DNA from: Allodiplogaster sudhausi
Lineage: Eukaryota > Nematoda > Chromadorea > Rhabditida > Diplogasteridae
Length of the DNA: 64,000 nucleotides
NCBI GenBank assembly: GCA_945643635.1
Contig: CALZFC010000251.1
Coordinates: forward strand, 4,369,001 to 4,433,000
Direction: 5' to 3'
Shown here: piece by piece, positions 1 through 12,771 of the stretch
How positions within the stretch are numbered: position 1 is the first letter of the stretch
How the letters are laid out: the number at the start of each line of letters is the position of its first letter
The notes under the pieces: generated by a model
What the model was told of the DNA's origin: nothing
What the model saw: the letters and a program-made list of their open reading frames with translations, nothing else
Database searches by the model: none
Translations under genes and position numbers: made by a program

Positions 1-282
1 ACATAAACATAAAACGAGAGAAAATAGAGCGCAATCAGACAATAAGGGGCTAGCAACGTAGGCTGCCAATTTGTGGGGGGGGGGGGGGGGAGATGGAGTA
101 TAGATCTGATTGTGAGGGCAAAATGCTTATATATTTGCTAAGAAGTTCTTAATGTGATTGCTTTACCAGTTCCTCATTGTGCATGGGATTATGAAGATAT
201 TTTCTTGGATAGTTTTTCAGGAAGCTGATTCTAAAGTCTTTTGTTATTAACTGCATGCATTCGTGTTTGACGATATTTATGA

Positions 283-430
283 AACACCGAATTTCAAAAT
301 AAACGATGAGTGGAACCGGAAGGCGCGCGAGAGAGCACATGAGGACGAGAGACGGACAAACAAGTCTATTCCAGAAAAAGAATGCCAAAAATGGTTGGAA
401 TGTTCTGACGAAGCTGATTTACTCATGCAT
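283..430 (+). repeat. Dispersed repeat, copy 1
   Basis: About 150 bases that recur in the same orientation at 35,045-35,215 with scattered substitutions. Both copies share the word AAATAAACGATGAGTGGAA and a GAGAGAGCACATGAGGA block. Neither copy keeps a long convincing reading frame. I infer a relic of a mobile element. Confidence 0.7.
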
Positions 431-699
431 GCGATACAGGGAGATCGGGATTGAGATCCCTGCATACGCGCATGCTTGCTCGCATGTGTTTGTTATCAGA
501 GAACAGTATTTGAATCTTGCAAAAAAATATATGTACATAGAATAATACGAGAAGGACTACTCAGTCGCTGTTACATTGCGTCTACCAGCATTGTTGTCAG
601 GCTGATCCTTTTCGATAGACTTCCTCCCGAGTGCGGCAGGTGAAGGCTGTCAATGGCGATTATTCTGAAAGAGGAGAGGTTCACAACGAGAAAGGGAGA

Positions 700-800
700 G
701 AGAGAGAGTTGAAAGGTAACCCTCTGGAGAGCTGCGATGGCAGCTGAGCTGTCGGAGCCAGGATGCTGGTGCCAGACCTCAGAGCCAGCATCTGAGGACA
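700..800 (-). pseudogene. Relic of gene X exon
   Basis: Read on the minus strand, the bases around 706-745 encode AAIAALQR followed by a GTTACC donor-like site. This matches the end of the last recognised gene X exon at 9,368-9,499 (AAIAALQK then GTCGCC). Upstream similarity is lost. It would be a third, largely decayed copy of that exon. Confidence 0.4.
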
Positions 801-1948
801 GCATGCCGCTGTTTCCATGTCACAATTTTGGATGTAACAAAATTGTATGTCACAACTTTTTCTTTGTGATGATCGTCGCAAATTCTAGCTGCTATTTTCA
901 AGCTCTCATCTTGGTACTTAAAAATTGATCGGAATATCCAGAGAGATTACAACAATGCCTAATTTACACACATATGTTGATATATTCAGCAGATGAGTTA
1001 ATTAATTTGACCTTGCATAATTGCGGGTGAGTTACTATTTACATACCTCACTAATTTTTCTGTTATATATATTTTTTCGTCACTCCAACCATTCTCTACT
1101 GTACCCTTATCTCTGCACTATCATTTCTCTTCCTACTTTTCTCTTACCTTCCCCTTTCTCGTACTCCTCATTTTTCTCACCAATTATAAGTGCGGCCGAT
1201 CCCGGACTATTCATAACGAAAAATATGCACCATTGTCATTTCACCTCTTGTTTTTCTGAGATGTTTAATGAGGGCCGCCGCACTGCTTCGCCAGTTGGCA
1301 TCTGAACTTGGGAAACGGGCTATAGGGATAAAGAGATCAGTCGAACCATATTTGCAACACTGCTAATGTAAGAAAAAAGTGGAATCTCATGAAAACTTTC
1401 AATGTACTACTTAAAGATCGTCAGCTTCGTGCACTTATTTTTTGGGTTGAAAAGTCTTCAATTGTCTTAACAAGTTCAATGTACTTACAGTTCCTGCGAA
1501 ACTAGCACGTTTTTTTGTCAGATTTATGCTGCGGAAATACCGATTGAGAACAGATAAGAAGTGAATGCGTAGTAAATGCGTCAATTCGGACGATGACCAA
1601 TTGTCAGAGTTGTCGTGTGTCAAAGGACAAATTGGCTGCCTCCCTCCGCGTCTGCCTTCTCGCGTTCCTCTTTGAGCTGAGCTTCGATGGCAGCGATGAG
1701 CTGAGGCACCGTGTACTTTCGCATTTCCTCGAGTTCGACGGTGAATTCTTCCTTCACTGTTGTCGACGTGACGCGATGACGGCGGCGACAGTAGCGAACC
1801 AAACTGGTTAAAAATATATACAGATATTTTTAATATTCATGCAAATTTCCTTGAAGTTTTATCAGGTAATTTAATACGAAACTATTTATTTTAAAAATAT
1901 TGTAATCTTTCTGATCTGTCACATTCCAGTGAATGCCAAAACGACACA

Positions 1949-2105
1949 GGGAATAAAAGCCACTGTCAGGGACCCAGAAAATTAGGGTGAGGAAGGAAGT
2001 ATTGGGCCCAGAAACCAGGATGGGTTTGCTGTTTCTGCCTAAATGTTACTCAAAAACATGGTGGGGTAGGGCTATGAGAAGGCCCAAAATCAGGGTGGGT
2101 CTGTC
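1949..2105 (+). repeat. Dispersed intronic repeat, copy 1
   Basis: Starts GGGAATAAAAGCCACTGTC and recurs in the same orientation at 57,997-58,140, with shared words such as GTATTGGGCC and CTGTTTCTGCCTAAAT. Both copies lie in introns or gene flanks, so this looks like an interspersed element rather than coding sequence. Confidence 0.7.
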
Positions 2106-3992
2106 AAATCGACAATACCTTTTTCCCCCTGAAACGACAGAAGAAAAATTGATATATTCAAAAGATGCATACACCACGACGGCGAAAAGAGTGAAGGCGA
2201 GAAGGATCACCGTGATCAGCGCCATGAGGACGAGTATGACAATGTCGTTCCAGGCCTGGGAATTGAGTTAATCATGTTTCTCTGCTAAAAAGTTCTTAAC
2301 GGATAAAGATATTTAATTTAAAACATTTAATAACAAATCGTCACCGAACGATAGGGAACAATGGAGTGTGAGTGAGATTAAATACTTTTGCGCACACCCA
2401 AGAACAAATAAATTTTAAAAAATAAAATAAAAATAAAAATCTTACAATCTTTTGGCTTCTTCTATGCAGCTCAGCGCGTTGCTCTTCGATAAACTCGCTA
2501 AGAAGGCGACTCTTCTCAGCACTGCTCAGTCCTTAAATGGTTTCTCGTCGACTTGATTCAATGCCTATTTTTATTGATTGTATGAGACAATTGTTATGTT
2601 GAGCGTATCCTTAAAGATTAGACAACTTTACGACTCTTGGTACTATTGTACTATTCCCACCCCTGGTTTGAAAAAAAATTTCGGAAATTTTTTCGCTGAA
2701 ATTCCCCACAGGGGGTTTTCGGCACGGGGAATAGGAATATCATATTCATTTAATCCTCAGGCTTCACTTAATCACCGTCGTAAACTACGTGGGAGAGCTT
2801 TGGGAGGTGCAAAACATGTATTCTACGTCCCAAAACTTATCAAACTTACCGTGCGACTCTTTCCTTACCTCTGACCGTGTCGCCACTCATGATGTCAGCG
2901 AGCCGCTTGCTAATCACGAGCTCGCCGTCCACGTATCCCTCGAACGTGCTCTCGCTGTGCATGCTGTCCGCCGGTCCCAGCTCGTCGAACGGCGGTCGCT
3001 ACAGCGTCGGTGAAAGCAGCTGAAACTTGGTTGAAGCGCGGTTTTCTTGAACAAGGTTTACACTTCAACTTGAAATGAGTTTCTCCTTTAAGCATTGACA
3101 TTGAGTTATCAAGCATTCTAACTTCAAATTCGTTGTACGAGGTAGGCGTTCTCTAACAGTAGTTACTAATTACATATAACGTGGAAGCGTTGAAAAATTA
3201 AAGTAAAGTACTTCAGTCGCAGTTCGCTATTAGCAATTAGCAACTAATGCTTGCCACGAAGCATGCCAATGAAGAGAGTGCTTGCCTGTGACGAGTTTGA
3301 CGGGATCGCGCAAGTCATAATCGGCGACGAGAAGACGCTGCTATGTGTGACAAACTTGGTGAAGTTGTTGCAATTCTTGTCCGTCTCATTTGATTTCGCG
3401 GAATAGAAGCCGCCGAATTTCACTGAACCGCCTTGGTTTCTGCTGTAGCACACGCTTAGATCGCCCACACGGATTGGCTGTAGAAAACTTTGTGTTCATG
3501 TATACATACACAGTAAAAGTTTACGAATGTTAATAAATATGCATGTCTCCACATGAGGGTATAAAGCATTGTCAAAATCGCTAATGTCATGTACTTATTA
3601 AAGTAAGATGTTTTTTCAATAAACAAGGTATTTTTTTTCCTGAAAATGCAGAGTTTATTTTTGGATATTACTTTCCCTGCAGACGCGAACAAACCTGATG
3701 ACCAATAGGACATCCAATTCCAGCGGTATATCTGTTGTTTCCTTTGTTGTCGCTGCCATATATGATTCCGCCAAAATATAAAGGACTAAAATTAGAAGAC
3801 AATTGTAATTGGTTTAAATGGTCGTAGTTTAGAGTTTAGTATTCATATTTTCGTGCAATTGCTCTAACATTTCATGTTTTTACTGATAATGAGATAAAAG
3901 TCGAAATTGTGACATATTTTTGAGCAAAACTGTATATATGCACAGATTCTCGAAAGAACTGCTCCTTTTAATTGCTTATGCACTAAGAATAC

Positions 3993-4123
3993 CTGTCTGG
4001 CTTTGTGGCGTCCGTGGCGTTCGTGGAGTTTGTGGCGTTTTTATCCTCTTTAAACTTGCTGGTGTTCCTGGCGTTTTTATCTTCTTTAATCTTGCACCAA
4101 TATACCTCGAGATATACGCTGCG
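3993..4123 (-). other. Expanded Asn/Thr-rich segment in exon 8 of locus A
   Basis: After the YWCK motif the exon encodes a run rich in K, N, T, D and S, with NTS, NAT, NST and NAT sequons. The DNA is a degenerate short tandem repeat (GTGGCGTCCGTGGCGTTCG-like on the + strand). The same exon of locus G at 15,408-15,475 is much shorter here (IDNNYNTTKD), so the segment is a local repeat expansion that would add N-glycosylation sites. Confidence 0.7.
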
Positions 4124-7100
4124 CTACAATTATCGTTTTCCTTAATCTTGCAAAAGTTGATTGAAACAATTCATTGACCAACCTTGAGAATGAGTTTCTC
4201 TTCAATGGGTATTGTTACGAACTTCCATTTTCTCTGTTGTATCGTCGTCGCGATAAAGGTATAATTTGGGTTTCACATCAAGAGGAACTAGCGTTATGTT
4301 CGTTGCTATGAGGTCCTTGAGAGCATAGCGAGCTTTAACCAGCAGAATCGAATCAAAGTCGGGCGAGCAGGTGAGTTCGCCGGTCGTCGGATTCGTCTGC
4401 TCAATCTTCTCGTCAATGCACGAGTTTTGTAGCTTCACATTCGTCATGTTGTCGCGCAATGGATTCGTCATGTTGTCGTAAACCATTTTGCTAATTTCGT
4501 CGTACCCATTTTGGCAGGTAACAAAGAGCCCGCCGAATGGTATTTGTTCCGCCTGCGACGAACAACTGGCGTTGTCGTGATGGTTGGCCTTTAGAATTAA
4601 ATAGCTTTTTGAGAAAAAAAATGCGCATACATATTTTCTCAGTTTACCGAGAAGATTAACCACATTGATATGTAGATTAGCACTGCTGGTCTAACCCCTT
4701 CTCCTCTCAGATCCTTTCATTCAATGCATTCATTTATATTTATCCTATCTTGTCCTTAATTATTAGAACTTTATCTAATAGCAAATGGTCACAATTAACC
4801 CGATATCACCTTTCATACCGTCTTTTATGCCAAGACAATAGACCTTTCACTCTCTGTTCCTTAACTTGTTTCTCATTAAACTGAATAGATGATTCCATAA
4901 TGCTGATTTCTCATATCTATGAATGTGATAAACAAAACTGAATTGGCAGAGATTTGGTGACACACCATGAAACTGTAGTTTGGATCTGTCATATCCGTGC
5001 AGCCCGGGTACGTGTTACGCCTGTAGTAAAGTTCCGTCGCTGCTGTCAGCACATTTCGGATGCCATCGACTTCTTCGGCGCTGTATTTTGACGCGTCACT
5101 AACTAAGCGACTGATTGGCACCATATCCAGAGGTATCGGCAGAAGCGTGTCTACCAGGAATGGGTTCTGGAAGCCGCAATATGCCGTTTTTGTTTATTGT
5201 CCTCATCTCCTAGTGCAATTCGTTTCACTCTGGCTTGTTTTCAAGATCAGTATGTTTCCAAATAATTCAATGGGGCGAATTATTTTCTGGAAGTTGGTAA
5301 ATGAGAAAAAAATCGTATGTGAATTAAACTCCTCAATATTAGGAACAAAACACATATGTACCGTGAAGTTGTTCTCGGCAAGTTTGACAACATCTGGGCC
5401 ACAGTGGAAGACCAGCTCAGTGTGACGCTTCATCCTCTCTATCTCCGTACGCTTGGTTTCGGAGGAGTTAACACTGACCGACGATTTAAACTTGGCTTCC
5501 TTGGAAAATTCAGCTGCGACACCGGCGCAGAAGACGGCGCGGTCCTCTTCCGATTCATTCCTTATTTCCGATGACACGTAGATGTTCTGAACGGCTTAGA
5601 CTTTTTCTTTATATTTACAGCGGATACTCGGGGAGGAAGCATGCTTTGTTACTAGTTCATGGAAAACATTAATGTCATTAACGAGCATGCAGTTTTCAGA
5701 GATTCTGTAAAATATATGTTTTGGCGTCCATTTTTACCTGCTGCACGATGGCGGTCAACTTGGCCCTCGTCACGACGTGCGTTCCGCAGTTTCGAATGAC
5801 AAGCTCAGCCTAATAATGAACATTAGTTTATTTCCATACTTAATTCATATTAAATTTACACAATATTGCAATCATAATTATGCAGATGTATAGATGTGTT
5901 TGTATATATCTTGGCATATACATACATATGTACATATATATATATATATATTTTTTTTTCCTTGCACCTCATATTTTGCTCGATTTGTAAGATTCTTTCT
6001 GATTGCGCTTGCAATTGCGTCAAGTCGATTCTCGAAGCTCTGCTCGAACGGAGCCGCTGTGTCAATGATGACGTCATAGCCGTGGTGCTCGAACCGAGAA
6101 GACACCATGCTGAAGATGGAGACGGAAGTCTTCGATTCAGACGCAAATTTAAAGTAGTTAATAAAGCAAGATTTGTCAATTTACTTATGTTCATGTGAAC
6201 ATTCATGCATAACTGGTGAAAAAAAGATATTATGTGTACTCTAAATGGTTATTATCAGTATACATATATTCACTTAAAATGAAAAAAAATGTAATGATTG
6301 TATATTCACTCTCTGCGCACGCTCTTACCTGGACTTGAGTTCGAACATCTTCTTCTTCGTGTTCTGATATTCATGCGAGAAGCTTGCGCTAACGCCTTTT
6401 ATGATAACTTCTAATGACTATCCTCCTCCGTTCGATTTGGCTGCCTCTTCAAGGGACGAGAAGAACTCGCCCGTCTGTGTCAACTTGGTTGAAAGGACGG
6501 GGATCGCAGAGACGAAATCAGGGAGGAGGTAGCGATCGTCGCCTGAAAAAGAACGTTGGAATATTTGAAGCGTGTTTCAAGTTACATTTCTTACAACAAC
6601 TACATATATATTTATCTCATTAAATGTGGACCTGCATAAAAAAATAACTGCAAAGCATTTTTGCAAAACATACATACATATAATAATTGCACCTTTTGAT
6701 ATGCATAAATAAAGAATGAGTAGCCAACCTGTCGTCTTGCACTGATCATAAGTTACAGCGTAGACTTGGCACGCCGTGAGGGTATTGAGTGCGTCGTAGC
6801 CTTGGCCAACGGCGCCCTCGAAGCGCTGGTGCGCCTTCGTTTCCGGCGCGCCCGACCGCAACTTGCAGCAGTCCGCGTCGCGGCAGGCAAGAGGCGGCAG
6901 CGAATCGGACGAAGCAACGTCAGATCCGAGAGCAACGGCATTCGGAGCCGCCATTGGTAGAAGCAGAAAGGCCGCTGTGAGCAGCCAGGCAATCGATATC
7001 ATGGATGTGCTTAAAATGTGAATATAACTAAGCATTCTTTCTTGGGCTGCCGCAACGTGCAGCAGTTCGAGTCGCGGCAGCCAAAGCGGCCAGCGCCACC

Positions 7101-7789
7101 ATTCGCAGCCGCCAGCTCTGCCGCTGGCATGGTCGCTGCCTACTCGGCCACGGGGCCACGGCAACTATCACAGTGGCAAATTAAGAAACGATCACTATTC
7201 ATGGCGAAGGCGCTATAAGAAGTGTTATCATCATAAAAGCTATTCGTTTCGTTTCATCACAGTTTGTGAAATGGAATATCTCATATGGCAAAGGTAACCA
7301 TTACAATTTATTTCATTTTAATATTTTTTTCCAGCCTAACTAAGAGCTCTTCTGAGAGATGGCTGGAACACGACATGGAAGGCTTATAAGCGATTTATTT
7401 GAAGGCAACATTTCAACTGAATCATGCATTCAATTCAAACATTTCCTTTGGTGTGGTCATGTTCGGTTTTGCCGGTGCCGGTTTTCTTATTTTTGTGAGT
7501 TCTAAAGTCTTTCTTCAGTTCTCACCGCTTTTCCTCTATCTTTCGCTATCGTTCTCTGTAGCAATCATAGCCAGACATACATGTAAATGTCAGCCATTTT
7601 CACCCCAATATTTCTTTCATTGTTCTCATCAACCTTATTTTAATGAAAACAAAGAAGTAACATTATCGCATCTACATGGAAAGCTAGATTTCTTTGTTTG
7701 TATGTATCAAAACAATGATGATTCATGATTTGTTGCCCCGATGCTTCAACAGCATGAGGTTGATTTTTTTACACGCTATCTTCTAACTC

Positions 7790-7938
7790 AGCTATCGATG
7801 CAGGGTGATGAGTCACGCACAGTGTCCGTGTTCAGGATTGTCCGTTCCGGTGATAGACCTCGGCTGCTTGCCGCCAACGGGACACTTGTTAGACGCCACG
7901 AGGAAAGGGTGGCATCTCAGGGAGCAAACCAAGTCACA
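7790..7938 (-). CDS. Possible cysteine-rich secreted exon
   Basis: Minus-strand stretch preceded by a good acceptor (TTTCCTACAG) that encodes a dense cysteine pattern (C-x5-C-x3-C-x3-C-x9-C, then CPVGGK) and ends near a possible GTGACT donor. Spacing of this kind occurs in small secreted protease-inhibitor modules, but I cannot assign a family. It lies just upstream of locus A, and no other exon of the same gene was found. The opposite strand at 7,984-8,178 carries a 64-codon open frame of unknown meaning. Confidence 0.35.
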
Positions 7939-8744
7939 GAGAGGCGAAGCGTGGCACTGTAGGAAAGCGAAAAATGGAATCAGGTGGTCAATGCATCCTC
8001 ACTAAACAAGAATGACATGAATTACGGATGGGTTGTGAACAGCGATGAATTCTGGGTTGACTTCCACGGTGACGGTGTTGCCAACTGCCCAACCATTAAT
8101 GAAATTGATTTCTCTCAAAGAAGTTACTGGATGCGCATGAGTTACCTACAGGTACCAGCTGGTGTTCACTATTACTGAGACTTTTGGCCGCTGAGCGCTA
8201 CTGAATGGCCAAGGTAACCATCAAAATTTAATTTAACAATAACCGACAATAATAACATTGTTATGTCCATACACATATTTTATTGTTAAACGTTTTTATA
8301 TATTTCACGGCTAGCGGTCCTTTTTTATGGTGAAAGTTTGCCCGAGGCATCTCCTACTAAATTACATATACTTTATTTGCGTCGCTTGGGTGTAAAATTA
8401 GCACAAAAAAATTGTAGAATGCCATACAAAGTAAACCATTGTTGAGGCAGAATAGTATGTACGTTAAGAGTCATCATCAGATTTTTCAACTTGACCCATG
8501 AAACGAATAAATACATGTTTTTTTATTAATATGTATGGTAATTGTATCTGAAAATAAATAATACTTTCGAAAATATCCTCATTCGAGGCTTCTGGCTGAC
8601 CGCTGGGATTTTATTTGCAAATAATATTATAAATTTATTCTTGTAATGGTTTTTAACTTTTCCTATTTATGTCTTCTTATTACCGCCTAATATTTCTAGG
8701 ACATTTTTCATTGTGTGTCAATGTTAGTGTGCTAAAGGCCAATT

Positions 8745-9063
8745 CAAAATCAAGCTTTATCGTAGGGAGAGAAGGACGAAGCTCGCTTTTCTTTCTTCAT
8801 CCTTTCGTCTCTTCATTTCTTCTGCTTGCCGAATGCACTGAGATCGACCGAACTTGCAGACGCCGAAGTCGACGAGTTCACGTAGAGGTCTGCAAGTTGA
8901 ATTATAAGATAAACTCAGTGTTATTTTCAAAAAAAGAAAAAGAAATGTTAAATAAAGTTGAATTAACCAAAGCCAGGCTCCGCAATGGCGAACGCGGATT
9001 CATCCGTGTGCTGAAGAGGAAAAATGAAACCGAATTGCGAGAGCGAGGGAGAGAGGGGATGGT

Positions 9064-9109
<46 letters not shown>

Positions 9110-10550
9110 AGAGAGAGAGAGATAAAGAGAGAGAGACGGAGAGAGAGGGAGAGAGAGAGGAAGAGAGAGAGAGGAAGAGAGAGAGAGAGGAAGAGAGAGA
9201 GACGGAGAGAGAGGGAGAGAGAGAGGAAGAGAGAGAGAGGAAGAGAGAGAGAGAGGAAGAGAGAGAGAGGGGGAGAGAGAGAGGAAGAGAGTGAGAGAGG
9301 AAGAGAGTGAGAGAGGAAGAGAGTGAGAGAGGAAGAGAGCATCAGAGAAGGAGAGTGGAAAGGCGACCTTCTGGAGAGCTGCGATGGCCGCGTTGGCGGC
9401 GTCGGTGAACACGTCGGCGGCCTGGACGAGTCGGCGGTCGTTGCATTTCTTGGCAAGGCGGGAAAGGTCAGCCACCGAACGGGCGATTCGGGCGCGCACC
9501 TGAATGAGAATTTCTCTGGTTTTCCTGTTACCACTTCCTTATATTTCCTCCCTCTCTCTTTCTTCTTTTTCATACACTTCCCACTTTCCTCTTGTCGGCA
9601 CATCCGGAAAAAAACAAATACAGAGCAAAGTCCTTGTGGAGAAGAACCTCTTTAAGGACGGTGAAGAATTCGAAACTGCCGTAATAGGCCTGAAATCGGA
9701 ATACATTTCTTTCTCTTCTGTTTCTATTCATATTCAGTATGCAGCTTTTCCCATTCTCATTCTGTTTCTTTTCCCTTCTCGTCACCTTGTTCTTTCTGAG
9801 TGTCTCTCCTTCAACACCTTTTGCCTCCCTCTCTCCCCATCTTGCTCCTTCTCTTTCTCTCTCCCTCTCCTCTTCCTCTCTGCATCCTTCCTCCCTCCTC
9901 CCCTCTCCTCTCCCTCTCTGACCTTGTCTCCATGCTTTCCCCTGTTCGTCTTGCCCTTCTTGAGCAGCTCGACCAGTTTGTTCTCCGCCTCGCTGGAAGC
10001 TTTCTGCACTCGCTGCAGTTCCCGGAGCCGCTGCAGTCGCCGGTTCAGCTAATATAATTTATATAAGGAATTCTTTCAGCGCTAAAATAATTAATCCAAA
10101 TTGGAAATTTTTTCTTGGATAATCTGAATGATTATTTGATTTGAAAATAAATGCCAAAAGAATCTGACGGCATTCTCGAGCGTGCGAGATTCCTTCTCGA
10201 GAAGTCGCAATTCGACTTCGAGTCGCTGGTGCGGAGGAGGCACGAGGAGGCGGGGCCTGCAAGAAAGAAATTTAGAACGTCATTATTTTATTTATTATTT
10301 TCACTCTTATTTTCTTATTTATTTATGGATTAATTAATTTATAAAAAGATGAGCTGACAGGCTGGCTTCGGAAACAACCGAAGAGGAGACTTCTGAAGAT
10401 GGAGAGAATGACGAAGGAAGGCTCATAACGGCAACTAGAGAAGAGAAGAGGAGTCGACCGTCCTCGGAAGACGATGGGAAGGGAGAATGATGGGAGGAAG
10501 CTGTAATTACCAGCAAGGGGGTAAAGTGAACATATGAAAGTTCAGAATAA
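8745..10550 (-). CDS. Gene X, copy 1: coiled-coil protein exons
   Basis: Minus-strand exons in order: about 10,258-10,168 (HQRLEVELRLLEKES), about 10,048-9,927 (LNRRLQRLRELQ...), about 9,690-9,640 (AYYGSFEFFTVLKEVLL) and 9,499-9,368 (RARIARSVADLSRLAKKCND through AAIAALQK). All are alpha-helical with heptad-like charge patterns, suggesting a coiled-coil or helical-bundle cytoplasmic protein. I do not recognise the family. The last exon is followed at once by a long GA microsatellite in the intron. The whole segment, introns included, is repeated in inverted form at 31,870-33,605. No start or stop codon could be fixed, so the gene may be partial or either copy may be dead. Confidence 0.5.
9066..9352 (+). 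repeat. (GA)n microsatellite in gene X intron
   Basis: About 285 bases of GA dinucleotides interrupted by AAGA, CGGA and TAAA variants. The inverted copy of gene X carries the matching CT tract at about 33,055-33,268, which is shorter. The two tracts have therefore changed in length since the duplication. Confidence 0.95.
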
Positions 10551-11049
10551 AAGTATGGTCAGAGTTAAAGTACATACATAGAAAACGAGCTTGAGTGTAA
10601 CATTAAAATTGATTATGCTAGTACTCACTGTAAGGATAAATAATGTTCTACGGAGAGGTATGTACAAGCAATGTTCTCCGAAAAGGGATTTTTTTCTCCG
10701 TTCACGTTCTGGTAAAAGGATGCACAAAAGTCAGAGGATGCCATTTCAATAGATCAATTTTTACGTTGTCAGGGGCTGGATTGCTCTCACAGCTCTCTGC
10801 TCGCCTCTTCTCTCTTGAGCTCTCTCCGTCTCCTCTCCGCCGGGGGTAGGTATTCCTTTGGAAGTGAAGACTTACGAAGAAGGTTCCATTAAGAGGAAGT
10901 CCTAGGGATTGTTCAAGTTTTTTCTAATATTGCACCATTGAATAAAAAAAATAAAAAATAAAGAATGCTGCATTTCTATCGTTAAACCAGTGTGCTTCAG
11001 ACTGCTTCATCATTGCTCTCGCTATCCTTGCTTGCCTTGCTCTCGTCAG

Positions 11050-11510
11050 AACGGCGTGTCGCTGTCGCAAACCAGCAGCTGAGTGAGCATAAACTGGAAG
11101 AATTTCATGCTAAAGAAACCAGTATATTTACTTTGTGTTTTGCGTATGAATGAATGTACAAATTCATACATACATACATAAATGTTGCTAACACATACAT
11201 ACATATGTATGTATGTGTGTACTATATGTATATGTTCGTGCAAACAAACAGAATTATTAGGAATCTTTCCTCGTTAGGTGGCTTCTCGATTTTTGCGTTG
11301 TTGCTAAGAATTCGTCATCAAATTTTCTTTTTTCCGCGATGACGTCATGGGCATGATTCTGATTGCGAGTCGATATGTAAAGTAAGTCCCGGATAGAAAG
11401 AAAAAATATATATGTGTAGAAGGTGTAAACACATCTAGTATTGTATCTGAAAATATTCGTCTTGATCTTTTGATACTCTTCGGCGGGCCTGAGAATTGTG
11501 GGGACACTAG
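11050..11510 (-). pseudogene. Decayed MPEG1-like fragment, locus E
   Basis: Minus-strand remnants of three MACPF exons in the expected order. About 11,510-11,460 encodes an EYQKIKTNIF segment like exon 2 of locus A (EYQNTKKKMF). About 11,390-11,280 encodes a HDVIAEKRKFDDEFL segment aligning with the YDVIADT... start of exon 3. About 11,085-11,045 matches exon 4 (QLLVCDSDTPF against ELVIRDCGTHV) but then meets a stop. No exon 1 or later exons are visible. The fragment abuts the inverted-repeat element starting near 11,516. Fragments D (43.4 kb) and F (31.5 kb) belong to the same diverged subfamily. Confidence 0.6.
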
Positions 11511-11515
11511 ACAAC

Positions 11516-12407
11516 TAACCGTTGCTCTCCAAGACTTGTAAATAATAACTTCGAGCGCTCACAAGGGAATGGTCTCGGCTTCCCCCGAGGTTATGAGATG
11601 AGCTATATACCATTCGAAAGCTCTCGTCGAGGAGATAACGAAAATGATCATTAAAATCTCCATACGAATTTTATTTATCGATCGGATTTTAGAAAAATGG
11701 TGGCGTCGAGGAGTTGACGATTTCGCCTTTAACGCTTAAATCAGGCGTTTGCAGCCGCAAAAGTTGAGAAATCGAACGGGGATTTCTTTATACGGAATGT
11801 AACAGAGTAGCTCTTGTATAAAAACAAGATGCAGGAAAAAAATAATGTGTTCGCAGCTGTTTAAGACCAAAACATGAACTTTTTGACAAAGAAGAACGTT
11901 TCTGAAAAAATGAACATTTTACAGCGAAATATAATATACCAATTATTATTTTTCATGTTAAAAGCGGCTTGAAAATGTGTAATTAGAGGCCTAAAATTCA
12001 AAAATCGGCTTTAAAAAAGTTGCTTTTGCTCCATTCAAAACAGGGATTTTTCACCAAAGGGCTCCATACAAAACAGGGATTTTTCACCCTTTTGTGAAAA
12101 ATGGCCTAAAAAGTTTTTTGCTCCAAAAATGATCAGAAAGTGTGTTAATAGGCTTTACATGGCCTCCTTACACGAACACATCAATTTGAAAGTCGAAAAA
12201 GCTAGTGATAATCGAAAAATGTTAATTTTTGGTAATTTTTCCTGGTTTTCGGTAAAAATAAAATCCGTTTGGAGATTTTAATTATTATTTTCGTTATCTC
12301 CTCGACGAGAGCTTTCGAATGGTATATAACTTGTTTCATAACCTTGGGGGAAGCTGAGACCATTCCATTGAGAATGAGAAGTCGTCATAAAATAATAAAA
12401 GAACGGC
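11516..12407. mobile_element. 0.9-kb terminal-inverted-repeat element
   Basis: The segment at 11,570-11,660 (word CTCGTCGAGGAGATAACGAA) returns in inverted form at 12,270-12,370. Similarity then weakens toward the outer ends (AACCGTT on the left, AACGGCT on the right). The interior is AT-rich, contains small direct repeats (AAACAGGGATTTTTCACC twice near 12,040 and 12,080) and has no long coding frame. It is probably a non-autonomous DNA transposon. No target duplication could be fixed. Confidence 0.7.
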
Positions 12408-12771
12408 TAAATTTTGGTGATGATATTCTCTAACGCGGGAATGCATTAATCATCAAACTGTTTATGATTAGGTATGATAAGACTCTTCTTTGTTTTCTTA
12501 TTATTTTGGTAGAATAGGAAAACACGAAATGCCAGCCTGCGCGGTTATTTCTCTAGCATAAAATATGTAGATGACTTATTATTTGTTATGCTATCTTTCT
12601 CGGCAAGCAATCTTGTCCCTTTGTTCAGGAATGCATGACGAGTTTCTTGGAACAACAAGGGAGATGGTTGATTCCTGGAAAGGTGGCATTTCTGAAAATC
12701 AGAATAAATAGCCGCTGCCATGCACTGTTCTCCATCCGTCTCTCAGCTTTCTGGCTCTTGCCTGGAGAGCC

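Larger units (their letters stand above)
1..1430. other. Intergenic, no gene seen
   Basis: No exon with convincing splice sites and a recognisable protein. It holds a poly-G run at 79-92, a dispersed repeat at 283-430 (listed separately) and a small relic of gene X near 700-760. The rest is AT-rich. Confidence 0.5.
1623..7002 (-). pseudogene. MPEG1/perforin-2-like MACPF gene, locus A (in-frame stop)
   Basis: Minus-strand gene of 14 recognisable exons: 7002-6729, 6542-6329, 6109-5968, 5809-5738, 5586-5362, 5166-4966, 4588-4223, 4123-3993, 3785-3695, 3477 to about 3280, 2998-2869, 2531-2446, 2255-2173 and about 1802-1623. Exon 1 has a signal peptide starting MISIAW and the MACPF words DCCKLR and RFEGAVGQGYD. 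Exon 8 has a YWCK core and exon 9 FGGIIYGSD. Exon 13 is one transmembrane helix beginning AWNDIVIL, followed by a basic cytosolic tail (CRRRHR). This order is that of perforin-2, a type I membrane protein whose MACPF domain forms pores in phagosomes. Exon 2 contains TAG at 6420-6418, after which the frame stays open to its donor, so the locus is probably a pseudogene. The join between exons 10 and 11 is not resolved, and some conserved cysteines of exon 10 are missing. Exons 1-7 are closely duplicated in inverted form at 35.4-41.7 kb. Confidence 0.8.

Noticed and set aside
1021..1305. 94-codon plus-strand frame
   Set aside because: Low-complexity Ser/Pro/Phe translation of pyrimidine-rich DNA.
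7984..8178. 64-codon plus-strand frame
   Set aside because: Composition looks protein-like, but there is no family, no splice partners and no start evidence. Mentioned only as context.
8902..9603. Long minus-strand frame rich in Ser/Leu
   Set aside because: It is a translation of the GA/CT microsatellite. Only the exon at 9,368-9,499 inside it looks real.
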